NCBI GenBank assembly: GCA_916613615.1 | Contig: OU744723.1 | Coordinates: 32,432,171 to 32,496,170, forward strand | Reading direction: 5' to 3' | Source: Steromphala cineraria | Taxonomy: Eukaryota > Mollusca > Gastropoda > Trochida > Trochidae | DNA: 64,000 bases | Part shown: in pieces, positions 1 to 9,945 of the stretch | How positions within the stretch are numbered: position 1 is the stretch's first letter | Layout of the letters: the number at the start of each line of letters is the position of its first letter | The notes under the pieces: generated by a model | What the model was told of the DNA's origin: nothing | Database searches by the model: none | The model's input: only the letters and a program-made list of their open reading frames with translations | Translations under genes and position numbers: made by a program

Positions 1-62
1 TTAGTAAGGTTTCTAAATGAATTAGTAAGCTTACTAATTCATTTAGTAAGCTTACTAAATAG
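1..62. repeat. Palindromic-box repeat, cut by the window edge
   Basis: The first bases consist of overlapping copies of the palindrome TTAGTAAGCTTACTAA. Positions 17-44 form a perfect 28-bp palindrome and a further box follows at 45-58. This looks like the right end of a foldback or palindrome-box element that continues to the left of the window. No coding potential is seen. Confidence 0.6.
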
Positions 63-2298
63 CGATTAAAGTCCCGTTTGGCACCCCATAGGCATAAGAG
101 AGACGGAAATTGCACGCGATGTATACAAATCAAACATAAACATAAAGGTAGATATTTCTCGTATTTGATGTTAGTAGAATGAAAAAAAGAAGCATAAAAT
201 ATTTTAAGAAAATGTTATTAGGTAAGTATTGTCCATGTAATATTTTGTTATTATGCCTCTCATCGATGAATATTGACATTGTTAACTGTTTAGAACACTT
301 AGTCTTGTCAACGGGGGAAAGTAGGTCATACCTACTTCAGCCCTAACGGTTTTATATAGCGCACATTACGTCGTGTCAAGTTAAGTAGATTGCTGTTTTT
401 GCTAACAACATAGTAAACATACTTATTCAAAAAGAAAAAAATTGGTTTGAGACATTTGAAATGAAGATGCGATCCTTTCTATGCATATGTATGGGGATTT
501 ATAAATGGAAATTTTGTTTTTCATCATACATATTCTAAGTCCTCAAAACTATTTGGGTGAATAGTCTTATTACTTTGTTGGGCCGAATCAATGTCGCAAT
601 GCAAGGAATCTTGGTCAAAATATCACGGACCCAGCCGTCCTTTCACCCGGGTGATGCCAAATTCATGTCATTTAATTGACTAATTTTTATGGGTCACTGG
701 TACTTACCGTGAGTTCAATATAATGAAGAAAGAAATTTTGATTGACTCATGACCCTAGTTCAATCACTTTTCTGAAACGTAATTACAGTGACGTATGACG
801 GTATTCATAGCGTTGGCAAATTTTGGCAAAGCAATCGGTTCACTTCGCTCGAAAAGGCTTGGAAAAGCGGGCCAAACATTTTTTTCCGAATTAAATTTTG
901 TTCTTTCTAAATTCATATTTTTCTTTCAAAAAGTGATTAAGGTCATACAAAGATACAATCATAAAGATTTTGAATTATTGTAGATAAAGTGTGACAAAAT
1001 TATCAAACAACAGTAAAAAACGATTTTTCGTTAAGGTCCTCAATTTGCTCCGACTTCCCCTATTATGATTGTTGTATCTGAATCGTTCGTAGTTAACAAG
1101 GGAGAAGAATTGGAGTAAAGACTTCCCATAGTCCTATTTGACACTTAATTTGATATGACTATATGTACATTTTCCGATATTTGTATTATTTTTTTAGTTG
1201 TCCTGCCCTAAACTTTCTTTTGACTTCTCTACAGAAAACAGTATCTCTTGCAATCTTGCAATATTGAACTATCTTAATATCATCCTTGTATGATACTGAT
1301 TTAATCTTCCCCATTTTTTCTTTTAATAATTGAGCCTTGTTTCGTCAACTTTAATGGAATGGTAAATACAGGAATTCAAATTTCAATTCCAGCCAGACAT
1401 ACTCTATATTTGATTTATATTGTCTTCTGTTATGATATAATGAAACTTGGACTCTTTAATCTATATTAAATGTTTAACCTTAGATGTATTTTATTATGCA
1501 AATAGGTACATATCTAATACTATCATTTCTATTTACCAATATATATATATAGCTGGAGTAATACAAAGATGCATGTATCATGTAACATTCATATCATTTT
1601 TTAATCAACTTGTACATGAAATATATTCAGTCTGTAATTATGGTATATTTTCTTTGATCAGAGTATTGCAGGTTTTATGCTTTTATTATTAGTTGTTGTC
1701 CTATTTTTATTTTCCGTTGTTGGTGTACAACGGCAATATGATGTATAATACGAGTAATGTTCGGGATTGGGATGAAGTGTGAACATAGACATGTCAAAGA
1801 TAATGTTTATCAGCAATTGGAGAATCTAATGCAAATTTGAAAAAGACTGCTTTAAAAATATTTGATTAAAAAATAACTCCTATTTGTACATATGGTCCAG
1901 AAATATGTGGTGTAAAGTACTACTAATAGAAGTATAGAAAATTGACAAACAATCTTCTTAAAAGGAATTTTAACGGTTTAGTAAATATGCTTTGAATAGG
2001 GATAGTCTTGAGGAAACTGGACGATACTATTTATCTATAAAACACTAAATAAAGTTATAAAGTATTGGGGAACATTCCATACATTGATATTTCCAATAAA
2101 TGAATATGACATGCTTAAGCTACAAGATGACAATATTAATATAAATCGAGTTTCTCACGTTCAAGTGGTTTTAGCTGTGTATATACCAAAATGTTGGTGA
2201 TTTCACTATGTTTGTATCTTGGAAACAAAATGTAAAATCTTCGTCATATTTAACGCATTATTGCAATATACAGAATTTAATTTAATGTGAATCATACA
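63..2298. other. Intergenic, no recognisable gene
   Basis: AT-rich DNA with short open frames only (62 and 81 codons). None resembles a known family or has a convincing exon structure. A small hairpin with arms GTAGGT/ACCTAC lies near 321-335. Nothing else is seen. Confidence 0.5.
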
Positions 2299-2631
2299 TA
2301 CCGTATTTCCTCTAATAAGCGCCCGGGCGCTTATTTTTTCAGCACCCCTTTACCCCCCGGCGCTTATTAGAGGCCCGGCGCTTATTGGAGACCCGGCGCT
2401 TATTTCTTTCAAAGAGAATTGAACTTTGTTTTAAGTCGTCTTTTACAGTGCATACCTGTGAAATGTTTACCGAGTGAGCATTCATCTAATGGTTAGGGCC
2501 CGGCGGTTATTAGAGACCCGGCGCAAATAAGAGGCCCGGCGCTTATTTTCTCAACTACCTATGACCCCCGGCGCCTATTAGAGGCCCGGCCCTTATTGGA
2601 GACCAGGCGCTTATTAGAGGAAATACGGTAT
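2299..2631. mobile_element. MITE with TACCGTATTTCCTC terminal inverted repeats
   Basis: The left end reads TACCGTATTTCCTCTAATAA and the right end is its inverse, ending GAGGAAATACGGTA. The interior is built from repeated GGCGCTTATTAGAGGCCC-like modules on both strands, so it is GC-rich against AT-rich flanks. It has no coding capacity and is a non-autonomous DNA transposon. A diverged relative with the same termini lies at 21275-21466. Confidence 0.75.
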
Positions 2632-3327
2632 ACGGTGTATGTAGGTTCGCATTTCTCGATTTTAGAGTGAATCCTAACCGTCAAAGAATGTTAGTAGTTC
2701 TGAAAATGATTCTATCTGTTAACAATGTAACCATTATGCTGTAGGAAATGAGCATTTTTCTTTTATACGTTATAGATATTCTCTTCTTCGCAAAGAGTAT
2801 TTTATGTCCGTTAACAAGTATTGTACTGCTAGATTAACATTGCAAGAAACACTTAACACACATTATGTAAATATGCTTCGTATAACATATATTTTATCTT
2901 TCTAAAATATTCAGTTTAATATCATCCTCGTATAAGTTTGACATGTTACACTTGTTGTACTGCTTGACATAATGTACCATGGGCCATGTGGCCTGAAATA
3001 CTGAAATAAACATGATTCATGGAAATCTGACCCCTCTTTGATGCCAAATGAAAACCTTTTTTTTTAGAAATGGCATAAAATGGAAATTCGTTAAGCTTTG
3101 TATGATTATTGCCATCCCGTTTTTACAACGTAGTGAATAATAAATTCCATATACTATATAGTTAAGATGTGACAAATCAAGTTGAAATAATATTCATAGT
3201 TGGGATATAAGTTTCTACCTTTGACCAACTTATACGTCCAGGGTACTTCATTACAACCATATAAATAATGCATCCCCTTACTGTTGGTCTACATTCTCAC
3301 CATCATTATTCCTATTTAGTAGATAAA
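2632..3327. other. Intergenic, nothing recognised
   Basis: AT-rich sequence with no exon-like frame, no RNA gene and no repeat that I can pair elsewhere in the window. Confidence 0.5.
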
Positions 3328-3472
3328 TCCATTCTGTATTTTTTTATTTTGGGGGTTGTATGTAGTACATTCTTTACCCCTAAATTTCAAATCGAGCTTG
3401 CGAGATTAAACATATTTGATTTAGGGGTAAAAATGCACTACATACAACCCCGAAATGAAAACCAGAATGGAG
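3328..3472. mobile_element. Foldback (hairpin) MITE
   Basis: The two halves are inverted copies of each other. The left arm starts TCCATTCTG and contains GGGTTGTATGTAGTACATT and TACCCCTAAAT. The right arm contains ATTTAGGGGTA and CACTACATACAACCCC and ends CAGAATGGA. Only about 20 bp separates the arms. The open frame across it is the hairpin itself, not a gene. Confidence 0.75.
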
Positions 3473-3822
3473 TCATATAGCAATGAATTGTTAACTTCAA
3501 AAAGATTTCCCTCGTTTTAAAATATTAATTGTATCCAGTTATGGAGTGATCCGATCTTTAGGCTGCATTAATTCTAGTTTCCTGGACTAACAAATGTTAC
3601 GAGATTATTGATAGGGTGCGGGAAAAAATCTAGTTTTGATTATGATTATATAAACTGAGTTACTATATTATTGATATCAAAAAGATTAAAAAATAAAGTA
3701 TTTACAAAAGTTTAAAAGATCATATTCTAATAAATACTGAAAACAGGGTAGAATTATGTCAAGGTTACCCCTCTATAGTTGTTCCGGGTACGTAGCAGGG
3801 GCCTCGCCTCTAAGCCAACAAA
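3473..3822. other. Possible promoter/5' UTR region of the gene starting at 3823
   Basis: AT-rich to about 3780, then a short more GC-rich stretch (3781-3822) just before a well-placed ATG. No TATA box or clear initiator is visible. Assignment as promoter or 5' UTR rests only on the candidate first exon that follows. Confidence 0.25.
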
Positions 3823-5244
3823 ATGGCGGAGGGACACAACGGGGACCAGTCGCTCCAAACAGAAAACCGTATCAGCAGGACGGAGACTGAGTAAGATATC
3901 ATTTTACATTTGAATTTAACGTCTCAATATATGATTGTTTCAAATCTAAGGATTTTAATCCCTCCAAATGGATTTAAATTGTTCTTTTGAATGCTTGCTC
4001 TAGTCCTGTAGTGCTCTTATGGCATTCTGCCAAGTTGCATAATATGATATTTCAATTTATATTTCTCGTAAATGTTTTCCTATAGAAGTGGTAGAAAATG
4101 GTTAATTTAAACAACAGTTTTACTTATATATGTCACGTGACATCAGCAACATTATTTGGTATTTTCTTGGAATATGACGTTTACTGTGAATAGAATATTG
4201 GCGGATTTACATGAATGCGCACACCATCCCAGAGAGTAAGTTCAGAGTCGTAGTTTTCATTCATTATTAAGTAATTAAAGGAGCTCGAAGTTTTAACAAA
4301 ATATTCTTTGTTTCAACACAATGATTCAATAGTTGTAATTGTGACACCCAGGGGACGCATCTCCCAAATGACAATCCTATCCCTGCTAATGACTATTATG
4401 ACAAATATTTCTTATTTTACTTTAGACGATAAGTATCTTTGAAATTGTTCATAAGATTTAAAAAATTAACATTCAAACGTTATTCAAGCCTATGTTAAGA
4501 ATTATACATTCATTCAACGATGAAGACAGAGTTATTGTATTGATGAACAACTTCTTTATTTGACCGAAATGACGTTTCGGTATAGATTCATATACCGATT
4601 TTAAGCATTAACGTATAAAGAAGTTGTTCACCTATTGAAGTTTTCTTGTCTTCCGAAAGCTTATACCATCAAGTTTGAGAAATCCCCTCAAACAGCGCAT
4701 TCAACGAGGGCTTGCTAACCGATTTCTCCCTTCACATCAAATGTTTTATACGCGTTCCTTTATATGCTCCTGTAAACTTATTCTTTATTCATTGTCCCAT
4801 TTTTGAATGACTCACTCGTGGTAAACGCTTGTCGAAACATTCGAGTAAGCTTTATAAATAAATGCAATGACAGTGAAAGTAATACTTGTTGCACTGAACG
4901 AAGGACATGCGGGCATTCAACAAAGACGCTTATACACCTTTAATTTAATAGAACCATGTTCAAGTATCGGAACCAATTAAATGACAAAAAAATAAATATA
5001 AATTGAAGATCATAAGTAATACAAAATCTCCAAGTTGACTTAATGTTTTGTCGTTTGCGAGATTAACAAACAGATTTAGTTTTTCTTTAAAAATGAAAAA
5101 CTCATTAAAGGGGCAGAAGCACGTTTTTGGGGGGGAATATAAGGTGATGTCAGGAAAATGAGAATTAATGGTTCCAATTGAAAGACAATGTATTTAAACT
5201 AAATGAAGCAGTAATTAGCAGTTTTTGTGAAGTTTCCATCGCCT

Positions 5245-5278
<34 letters not shown>

Positions 5279-8088
5279 ACTCGTACTACTAGCTATAACT
5301 TTTTTTCCACTAAGCTTTCCAGAACTCTTATTCATACCTTACTACTCATACCTCGGGGGAACGATTTTGACACGTTCACTTTCAAGGTCAAAGGTCAAGG
5401 TCACGAGATATGTATTCACTCTAAGAATTCCTTGTAAACGCGATAACTTGAAAAGTTTTTGTGCTATAAAGCTCTAACTTGGTATATATCATCCTTGGAA
5501 AAGTAAAAAATTTTGAAAAGGTTTTGGCTACAATCCGTCAAAGGTCAAGGTCACAGCAAGGTCATGACGTAAGCATGTTTTAGCGAAAATGCTTTATTTT
5601 AACTATGAACACTTTTAATCAATACATGATTGTTATACTCAATAAAAAGTGTTCAATGATTGTGTGACCTTGAAGGTCAAAGGTCAAGGTCATGAGATAT
5701 GAGTTATTACAAAATTCACTAAATTTGGGTATAACTTTATCCCATTTAGCTTTTCAGAACTCATGAACATGTCTAAATGTTAATACTTCCAGGGAATAAT
5801 TATCACATGTTCACTTTCAAGTTCCAAGGTCAAGGTCACGAGTTATAAAATCACCGCAAAATTCTTTGTAAACACGGTTACTTGAAAAGTTTTTGAGCTA
5901 TGAAGCTCTAACTTGGTATATATTATCCTTGGAAAAGTAAAAAATTTTGAAAAGGTTTCGGCTACAATCCGTCAAAGGTCAAAGTCACAGCAAGGTCATG
6001 ACTTAAGCATGGTTTAGCGAAAATGCTTAATATTAACTATGATCACTTTTAAATAATACATGATTGTTATACTCAATAAAAAGTGTTCAATTATTGTGTG
6101 TCAAAGGTCAAGGTCATGAGATATGAGTTATTGCAATTCCTTGTAAACACAATAACTTGAAAAGTTTTTGTGCTATGAAGTTTAGATTTTGTATATATAT
6201 CTCTTGAGAAGTACAAAATTTTGGGTACGAACTGTCGAAGGTCAAGGTCACAGCAAGGTCAACATATATGGAGAAAATGGATTAATTTAATTTTTAACAC
6301 TTTATTTCATTACAATAATGTTATACTCAATGAAATGTGTTCATTGATTGTGTGACCTTGAGTGTCAAAGGTCAAGGTCACGAGAAAATTCCCAATTTGG
6401 TGAGGCCTGTAAAAGGCGGAACAGGGTAAGGCGAAACCCCAAGTCCCGGGGCTGCTCTGCTTTTGCGGTATCCCGCAAACACTAATCTAGTTATTCAAAT
6501 ATACAACGTAAAGTTTAGCCATGCAATTCCTTTTTCTTACACAAAAGGAATAAAAGGTGTTCAAACAAGATGGCCGCCAGTGTATTTTATGTGAATCTGC
6601 ATGCTTTGCTCTGACAATGGATGATTTGCTTGTGTAATGAGATTTTTGACACTGTCAAAATAATACATTTATCATTAACTTACAATTATCAGTGAAAATT
6701 TAAAATACAAAATTGTCAAAACATGTGTTACCACTTCCTTTATAGCTATACTGTTTAAGACTGATCCCTTATCCCTCGATTTTGATTCAATATACATCAA
6801 TGATGAAAATAACGATATTAACGGGGTTTGCAATGACCATAAAACATATAAATCATATAGTTCCACCAAATATAGAGACAATATAACAAGCGCTGTCTTT
6901 AATGGCCATATCCGTTTTGAAATGTACATTAAGAGTTTTTGGAATCCAGCCAGAGGCTCGGCAACTTCTTCTGCAGTAGAAAACACGCAGTTAGGTTTGG
7001 GTGCAATGCTACACTGAATTTCAGCGCAGTACCACCCATCGTTCGCTAGCTCCAGCCGATGCTCGCATGTTTCACCGCAATGCAAAACCGCATTGGTGTT
7101 GCGGGCTTTCTCCCTGCAATACTACTGTAAATCGCGATAAAAGTAAAATACTCTCGAAAGCGGAGTTATATCCCAGATCACTTTAACATATAAAAGAACG
7201 ATTCCCTCCATCCTTTGAATCTCTACACTAACGGTAAATCCTTAACAACTTGGCGTTTCGAGGGTCTCTAGATGGCTGAAGAGAAAAGCAGATGATTTAA
7301 GTGAATCTTATTATGATCCTATCGATTTCAGGAACGGGCTACAATTAGGAGTCCCGCAAGAAGAAGACCCACTTGCAAAGTCAATCAACGTTACCGGAAA
7401 CAACCAGGTTGGAGAGGGGAACACACAGATTATCACTGGTCCAACAACCCACAATACTTACACAACCAATTACCAAATCAACATTGAAAAACTCATCCAA
7501 AATGGGAACGAACAGCTTTCTCTAGCAACGTGTTTTCAACTGAAATCAAGCAACTTTCTGACCAGTTCTAGCCAAGCTTCAGCACAACCCCATTTCTCAA
7601 CTGAAGAAAGTTCATGTTCCTGTCAGAGTTCGTTTGATAGAATCAAATGTCCCGAATGTGGTCACGTCATCACGACCGATATCAAGAATGACCCAGGTAC
7701 AAGGAAGTTTCTGTCTGAAACAAGGGAGGAAGAAAAACATCATACTGCCACAGACCAACAAATAGAGGAGACACGGGGGGAAATAGTGACGAACGGATGG
7801 CAACAGGAAGTGAACGAGAGGCAAATAATTGAGAACATGAGAAAAGTAGGGAAGAACCTATGGAAAGTGATGGAGAAGATACCGCAACTATTTGAGAAAA
7901 TTCCGCAAGTTGCGGGAAAATTGCCGCAAGTAGTGGGGAAACTTCCGCAAATAGTGGAGAAACTTCCGCAAATAGGGGAGAAACTTCCACAGATCGTTGA
8001 AAAGGTGCCGCGTTTGGTTGAAAAACTGGGGCAAATGTCTCAAATAGGGGACATGTGGCACAAAATAGCGGAGAAACAACGAACATAG
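3823..8088 (+). CDS. Candidate two-exon gene, unknown function, C-terminal LPQ heptad repeats
   Basis: Proposed join: exon 1 at 3823-3890 and exon 2 at 7272-8088, coding 294 residues. Exon 1 has an ATG in good context (AAAATGGCG), 22 codons plus 2 nt, then a donor GTAAGA. Exon 2 follows an acceptor GTCTCTAG and starts with 1 nt completing the codon, so phases match. It then runs open to TAG at 8086. The first half of exon 2 is rich in Asn and Thr (INVTGNNQVGEGNTQ). A Cys cluster follows (CSC, then CPECGH) that could bind zinc. From about 7860 there are 7-residue repeats of the type EKLPQIV, suggesting a helical or coiled segment. I recognise no family. The exon join is inferred from phase and splice signals; exon 2 alone is well supported as coding-like. 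The intron holds a MITE and a Helentron-like insertion. Confidence 0.5.
4539..4636. mobile_element. Small inverted-repeat element
   Basis: Left arm ATTGATGAACAACTTCTTTAT and right arm ATAAAGAAGTTGTTCACCTAT are inverted copies about 55 bp apart, with a second small palindrome (CCGAAATGACGTTTCGG) between them. It resembles the hairpin at 26131-26275 in its GAACAA(C/A)TTCTTT arms. It is non-coding and lies in the intron of the candidate gene. Confidence 0.5.
5236..5278. repeat. (GCC)n microsatellite
   Basis: About 13 GCC/CGC triplets at the left side of the Helentron-like element. The alanine run in the overlapping short open frame is only this microsatellite. Confidence 0.85.
5381..6385 (+). 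repeat. Diverged tandem core with AAGGTCA motifs
   Basis: Related segments recur about every 275-440 bp. Each has GTCAAAGGTCAAGGTCACGAG, then TTCCTTGTAAACACGATAACTTG, TTTTTGTGCTATGAAG and a second GTCAAGGTCACAGCAAGGTC block. At least seven GGTCA-type clusters are visible, near 5386, 5536, 5672, 5824, 5972, 6100, 6238 and 6365. Confidence 0.75.
6925..7145 (-). pseudogene. Possible exon fragment, unidentified cysteine-bearing protein
   Basis: On the minus strand an open stretch follows an acceptor-like CGATTTACAG and encodes a Cys-containing segment (including LHCGETCEHRLELANDGWYC). It stays coding-like for about 70 residues and then runs into non-coding, hydrophobic sequence and the MITE edge. 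There is no obvious ATG or downstream donor. I do not recognise the family. It could be a captured gene fragment or an orphan exon. It lies antisense within the intron of the gene at 3823-8088. Confidence 0.3.
7272..8088 (+). CDS. Exon 2 of the unknown gene (271 codons open)
   Basis: This open stretch extends far upstream of the first internal ATG, back to an acceptor at 7270-7271; the preceding in-frame stop is at 7243. It holds the Asn/Thr-rich segment, the CxC...CPEC cluster and the heptad array. Heptad-like codons (LPQIMKK, LTQIV) reappear in the same frame at 8194-8230, beyond stops at 8086, 8128 and 8131. The ancestral array may therefore have been longer. Confidence 0.55.
7876..8035 (+). 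repeat. 21-nt coding minisatellite (heptad array)
   Basis: Degenerate 21-nt units encode E-K-(I/L/V)-P-Q-x-x. Roughly seven to eight units are recognisable, with CTTCCGCAAATAGTGGAGAA as the best-conserved block. The array encodes the C-terminus of the unknown protein. Confidence 0.7.
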
Positions 8089-8426
8089 AGGAGATCAGGT
8101 GACAAAAAAGTGCGAACGAGCGGCTTATAATGAGAGGATGTGTTTCAAATGACAGAAAATAATATCTGTGGCAGAAAGTTTGAAAAAGGTTCGCTACCGC
8201 AAATAATGAAGAAACTGACGCAAATTGTGATTCTATCTCACTCATGTACTGCAGCAAATAGTTGGTAATAGTTAAAATTGAAACGCGGACAATGAACGAT
8301 AGTCATGCTTTAATAATATTTTGATGTTTTCTTGCATAAATTCATATTTCTTTATAGTTATTTCTTTTAGAATTTTATAAATTTTCTTGATGATTTTACA
8401 TTTACCGCAGTATAGCTATTTAACAC
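8089..8426. other. 3' flank of the unknown gene
   Basis: Contains decayed heptad-like codons at 8194-8230 in the upstream gene's frame but after three stops, then AT-rich sequence. No AATAAA is visible before the microsatellite. Confidence 0.35.
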
Positions 8427-9152
8427 CATAGTCATAGCCATAGCCATAGCCATAGCCATAGCCATAGCCATAGCCATAGCCATAGCCATTGCCATAGCCA
8501 TAGCCATAGCCATTGCCATTGCCATTGCCATTGCCATTGCCATAGCCATAGCCATAGCCATAGCCATTGCCATTGCCATTGCCATTGCCATTGCCATAGC
8601 CATAGCCATAGCCATTGCCATTGCCATTGCCATTGTCAAAGTCATAGCCATAGCCATTGTCATAGCCATTGTCATTGTCACTGTCACTGTCACCGTCATT
8701 GTCACTGTCACTGTCACTGTCATATCATTGTCATTGTCACTGTCACTGTCACTGTCATGTCATTGTCATTGTCATTGTCACTGTCACTGTCACTGTCACT
8801 GTCACTGTCATATCATTGTCATTGTCACTGTCACTGTCACTGTCACTGTCACTGTCACTGTCACTGTCAATGTCATTGTCATTGTCATTGTCATTGTCAT
8901 TGTCATTGTCATTGTCCTTGTCCTTGTCCTTGTCCTTGTCCTTGTCCTTGTCCTTGTCCTTGTCCTTGTCCTTGTCCTTGTCCCTGTCACTGTCACTGTC
9001 ACTGTCACTGCCACTGTCACTGTCACTGTCATGTCATGTCATGCCATTGTCACTGTCACTGTCACTGTCACTGTCACTGTCACTGTCACAGCAATAGCAA
9101 TAGCAATAGCAATAGTCATTGTAATTGTCATTGTCATTGTCATAGTAATAGT
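8427..9152. repeat. Hexanucleotide microsatellite with variant blocks
   Basis: About 120 hexamers arranged in homogeneous blocks: CATAGC, CATTGC, CATTGT, CACTGT and CTTGTC, with returns to earlier types. Because the period is divisible by three, every frame is open on both strands. The long dipeptide frames (Ser-Leu, Met-Ala, Cys-His, Val-Thr) are artefacts and not genes. Confidence 0.95.
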
Positions 9153-9604
9153 TGACACTTGCAACATACAAACTGGTTCAAATTTAGAAGCAACAGTTTC
9201 CGTCTTTTGCCATTTGTGCGACATGCGCATGCTTAAATCGTATTGTCTCGTACTTGCCCCGTTTATCCTATATTAGTCCAATGGTCGAGGCTTAAGATAT
9301 GTATAGTGGACATACATATGAACAAAAAGTTACAAGCATTGTGTTAAAAAATAATTAAGAACTTCGTATTTGGGACAAGGTGATGCTTGTATTGGCACCA
9401 AGAATCTGTATCTATAATGTTGTTTTTATATTTTAATACTTCGAATTTGATTCACTGTTTTCTTTCTCTCAAATTTTCATTTGTTTCTTCATGAAATAAA
9501 ACCATGCTATAAAGTTGAATCATATGCTTTTTTTTTATCAACGAGGAAGATTTGTTAGATTTGGCTTTGTTCTAGCTGTTTTATTTTTCAAGAAGCAGTT
9601 GCAG
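9153..9604. other. Intergenic, nothing recognised
   Basis: AT-rich, with no coding frame or structured repeat seen. Confidence 0.4.
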
Positions 9605-9945
9605 GATTTTTAAAAAATATATATTTTTTCATTTTTCACTGATAATTATACGTTTATGCTAAATATATTATTTTGATAGTGTCGAAAATCTCATTACACA
9701 AACCAAGCATTCATATAGTCAGAGAAAAAATTATTGAGATTCACATGTCCATTGGCTGCCATTTTTGTGTGAGCACCTTTCATTCATTTTGTGTAGGAAA
9801 AGGGAATCGCATGACGTAACTTTACATATCATATTTGATTTATTACCGCTTCATTTAGTGTAAATACATTGTCTTTCAATTAGAACCATTAATGTCATTT
9901 TCCTGACATCACCATATATTCCCCCTACTACAACTGCTTCTTTAA
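9605..9945. mobile_element. AGGGGCAG-family MITE (copy 2, reverse orientation)
   Basis: Reads as the inverse of the other copies: CACTGATAATTATACG, GATAGTGTCGAAAATCTCATTACAC, TTCCTGACATCACC and ATATTCCCCC, ending CTGCTTCTTTAA. Both ends are eroded. Non-coding. Confidence 0.75.

Larger units (their letters stand above)
5215..6490 (+). mobile_element. Helentron/HINE-like non-autonomous element nested in the MITE
   Basis: The 3' end shows a 6-bp-stem hairpin TTGCGG-TATC-CCGCAA (6463-6478), then ACACTAAT and CTAG, immediately before MITE sequence resumes. The 5' end (ATTAGCAGTTTTTG) is an imperfect inverse of the subterminal ATTAGTGTTTGCG, as in Helentron-type asymmetric ends. The core has a (GCC)n microsatellite and diverged tandem units with repeated AAGGTCAAAGGTCAAGGTCA motifs. 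Bivalve 'pearl'-like elements share this layout of a tandem core plus microsatellite. No ORF is present, so it would need proteins in trans. Family assignment is inference from the termini. Confidence 0.55.
5105..6744. mobile_element. AGGGGCAG-family MITE (copy 1), interrupted by a nested insertion
   Basis: The left end TTAAAGGGGCAGAAGCACG and the body to 5214 match other copies (30588, 36156, 49390). The body resumes at 6491 with the CAAATATACAACGTAAAG segment and runs to a decayed right end near 6744. The family is about 360 bp, ends in TTAA-flanked AGGGGCAG inverted repeats and has no ORF. The interruption is the Helentron-like element at 5215-6490. Confidence 0.75.

Noticed and set aside
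5178..5477. An alanine-rich frame
   Set aside because: The alanine run is the (GCC)n microsatellite inside the Helentron-like element.
7682..8257. A 191-codon minus-strand frame opposite the heptad exon
   Set aside because: It is the antisense shadow of the plus-strand coding repeat; its Phe/Ser/Pro-rich repeats mirror the heptad units.
8367..9276. Long dipeptide-repeat frames on both strands
   Set aside because: A stop-free hexamer microsatellite is open in every frame; no codon bias, start context or splice support.
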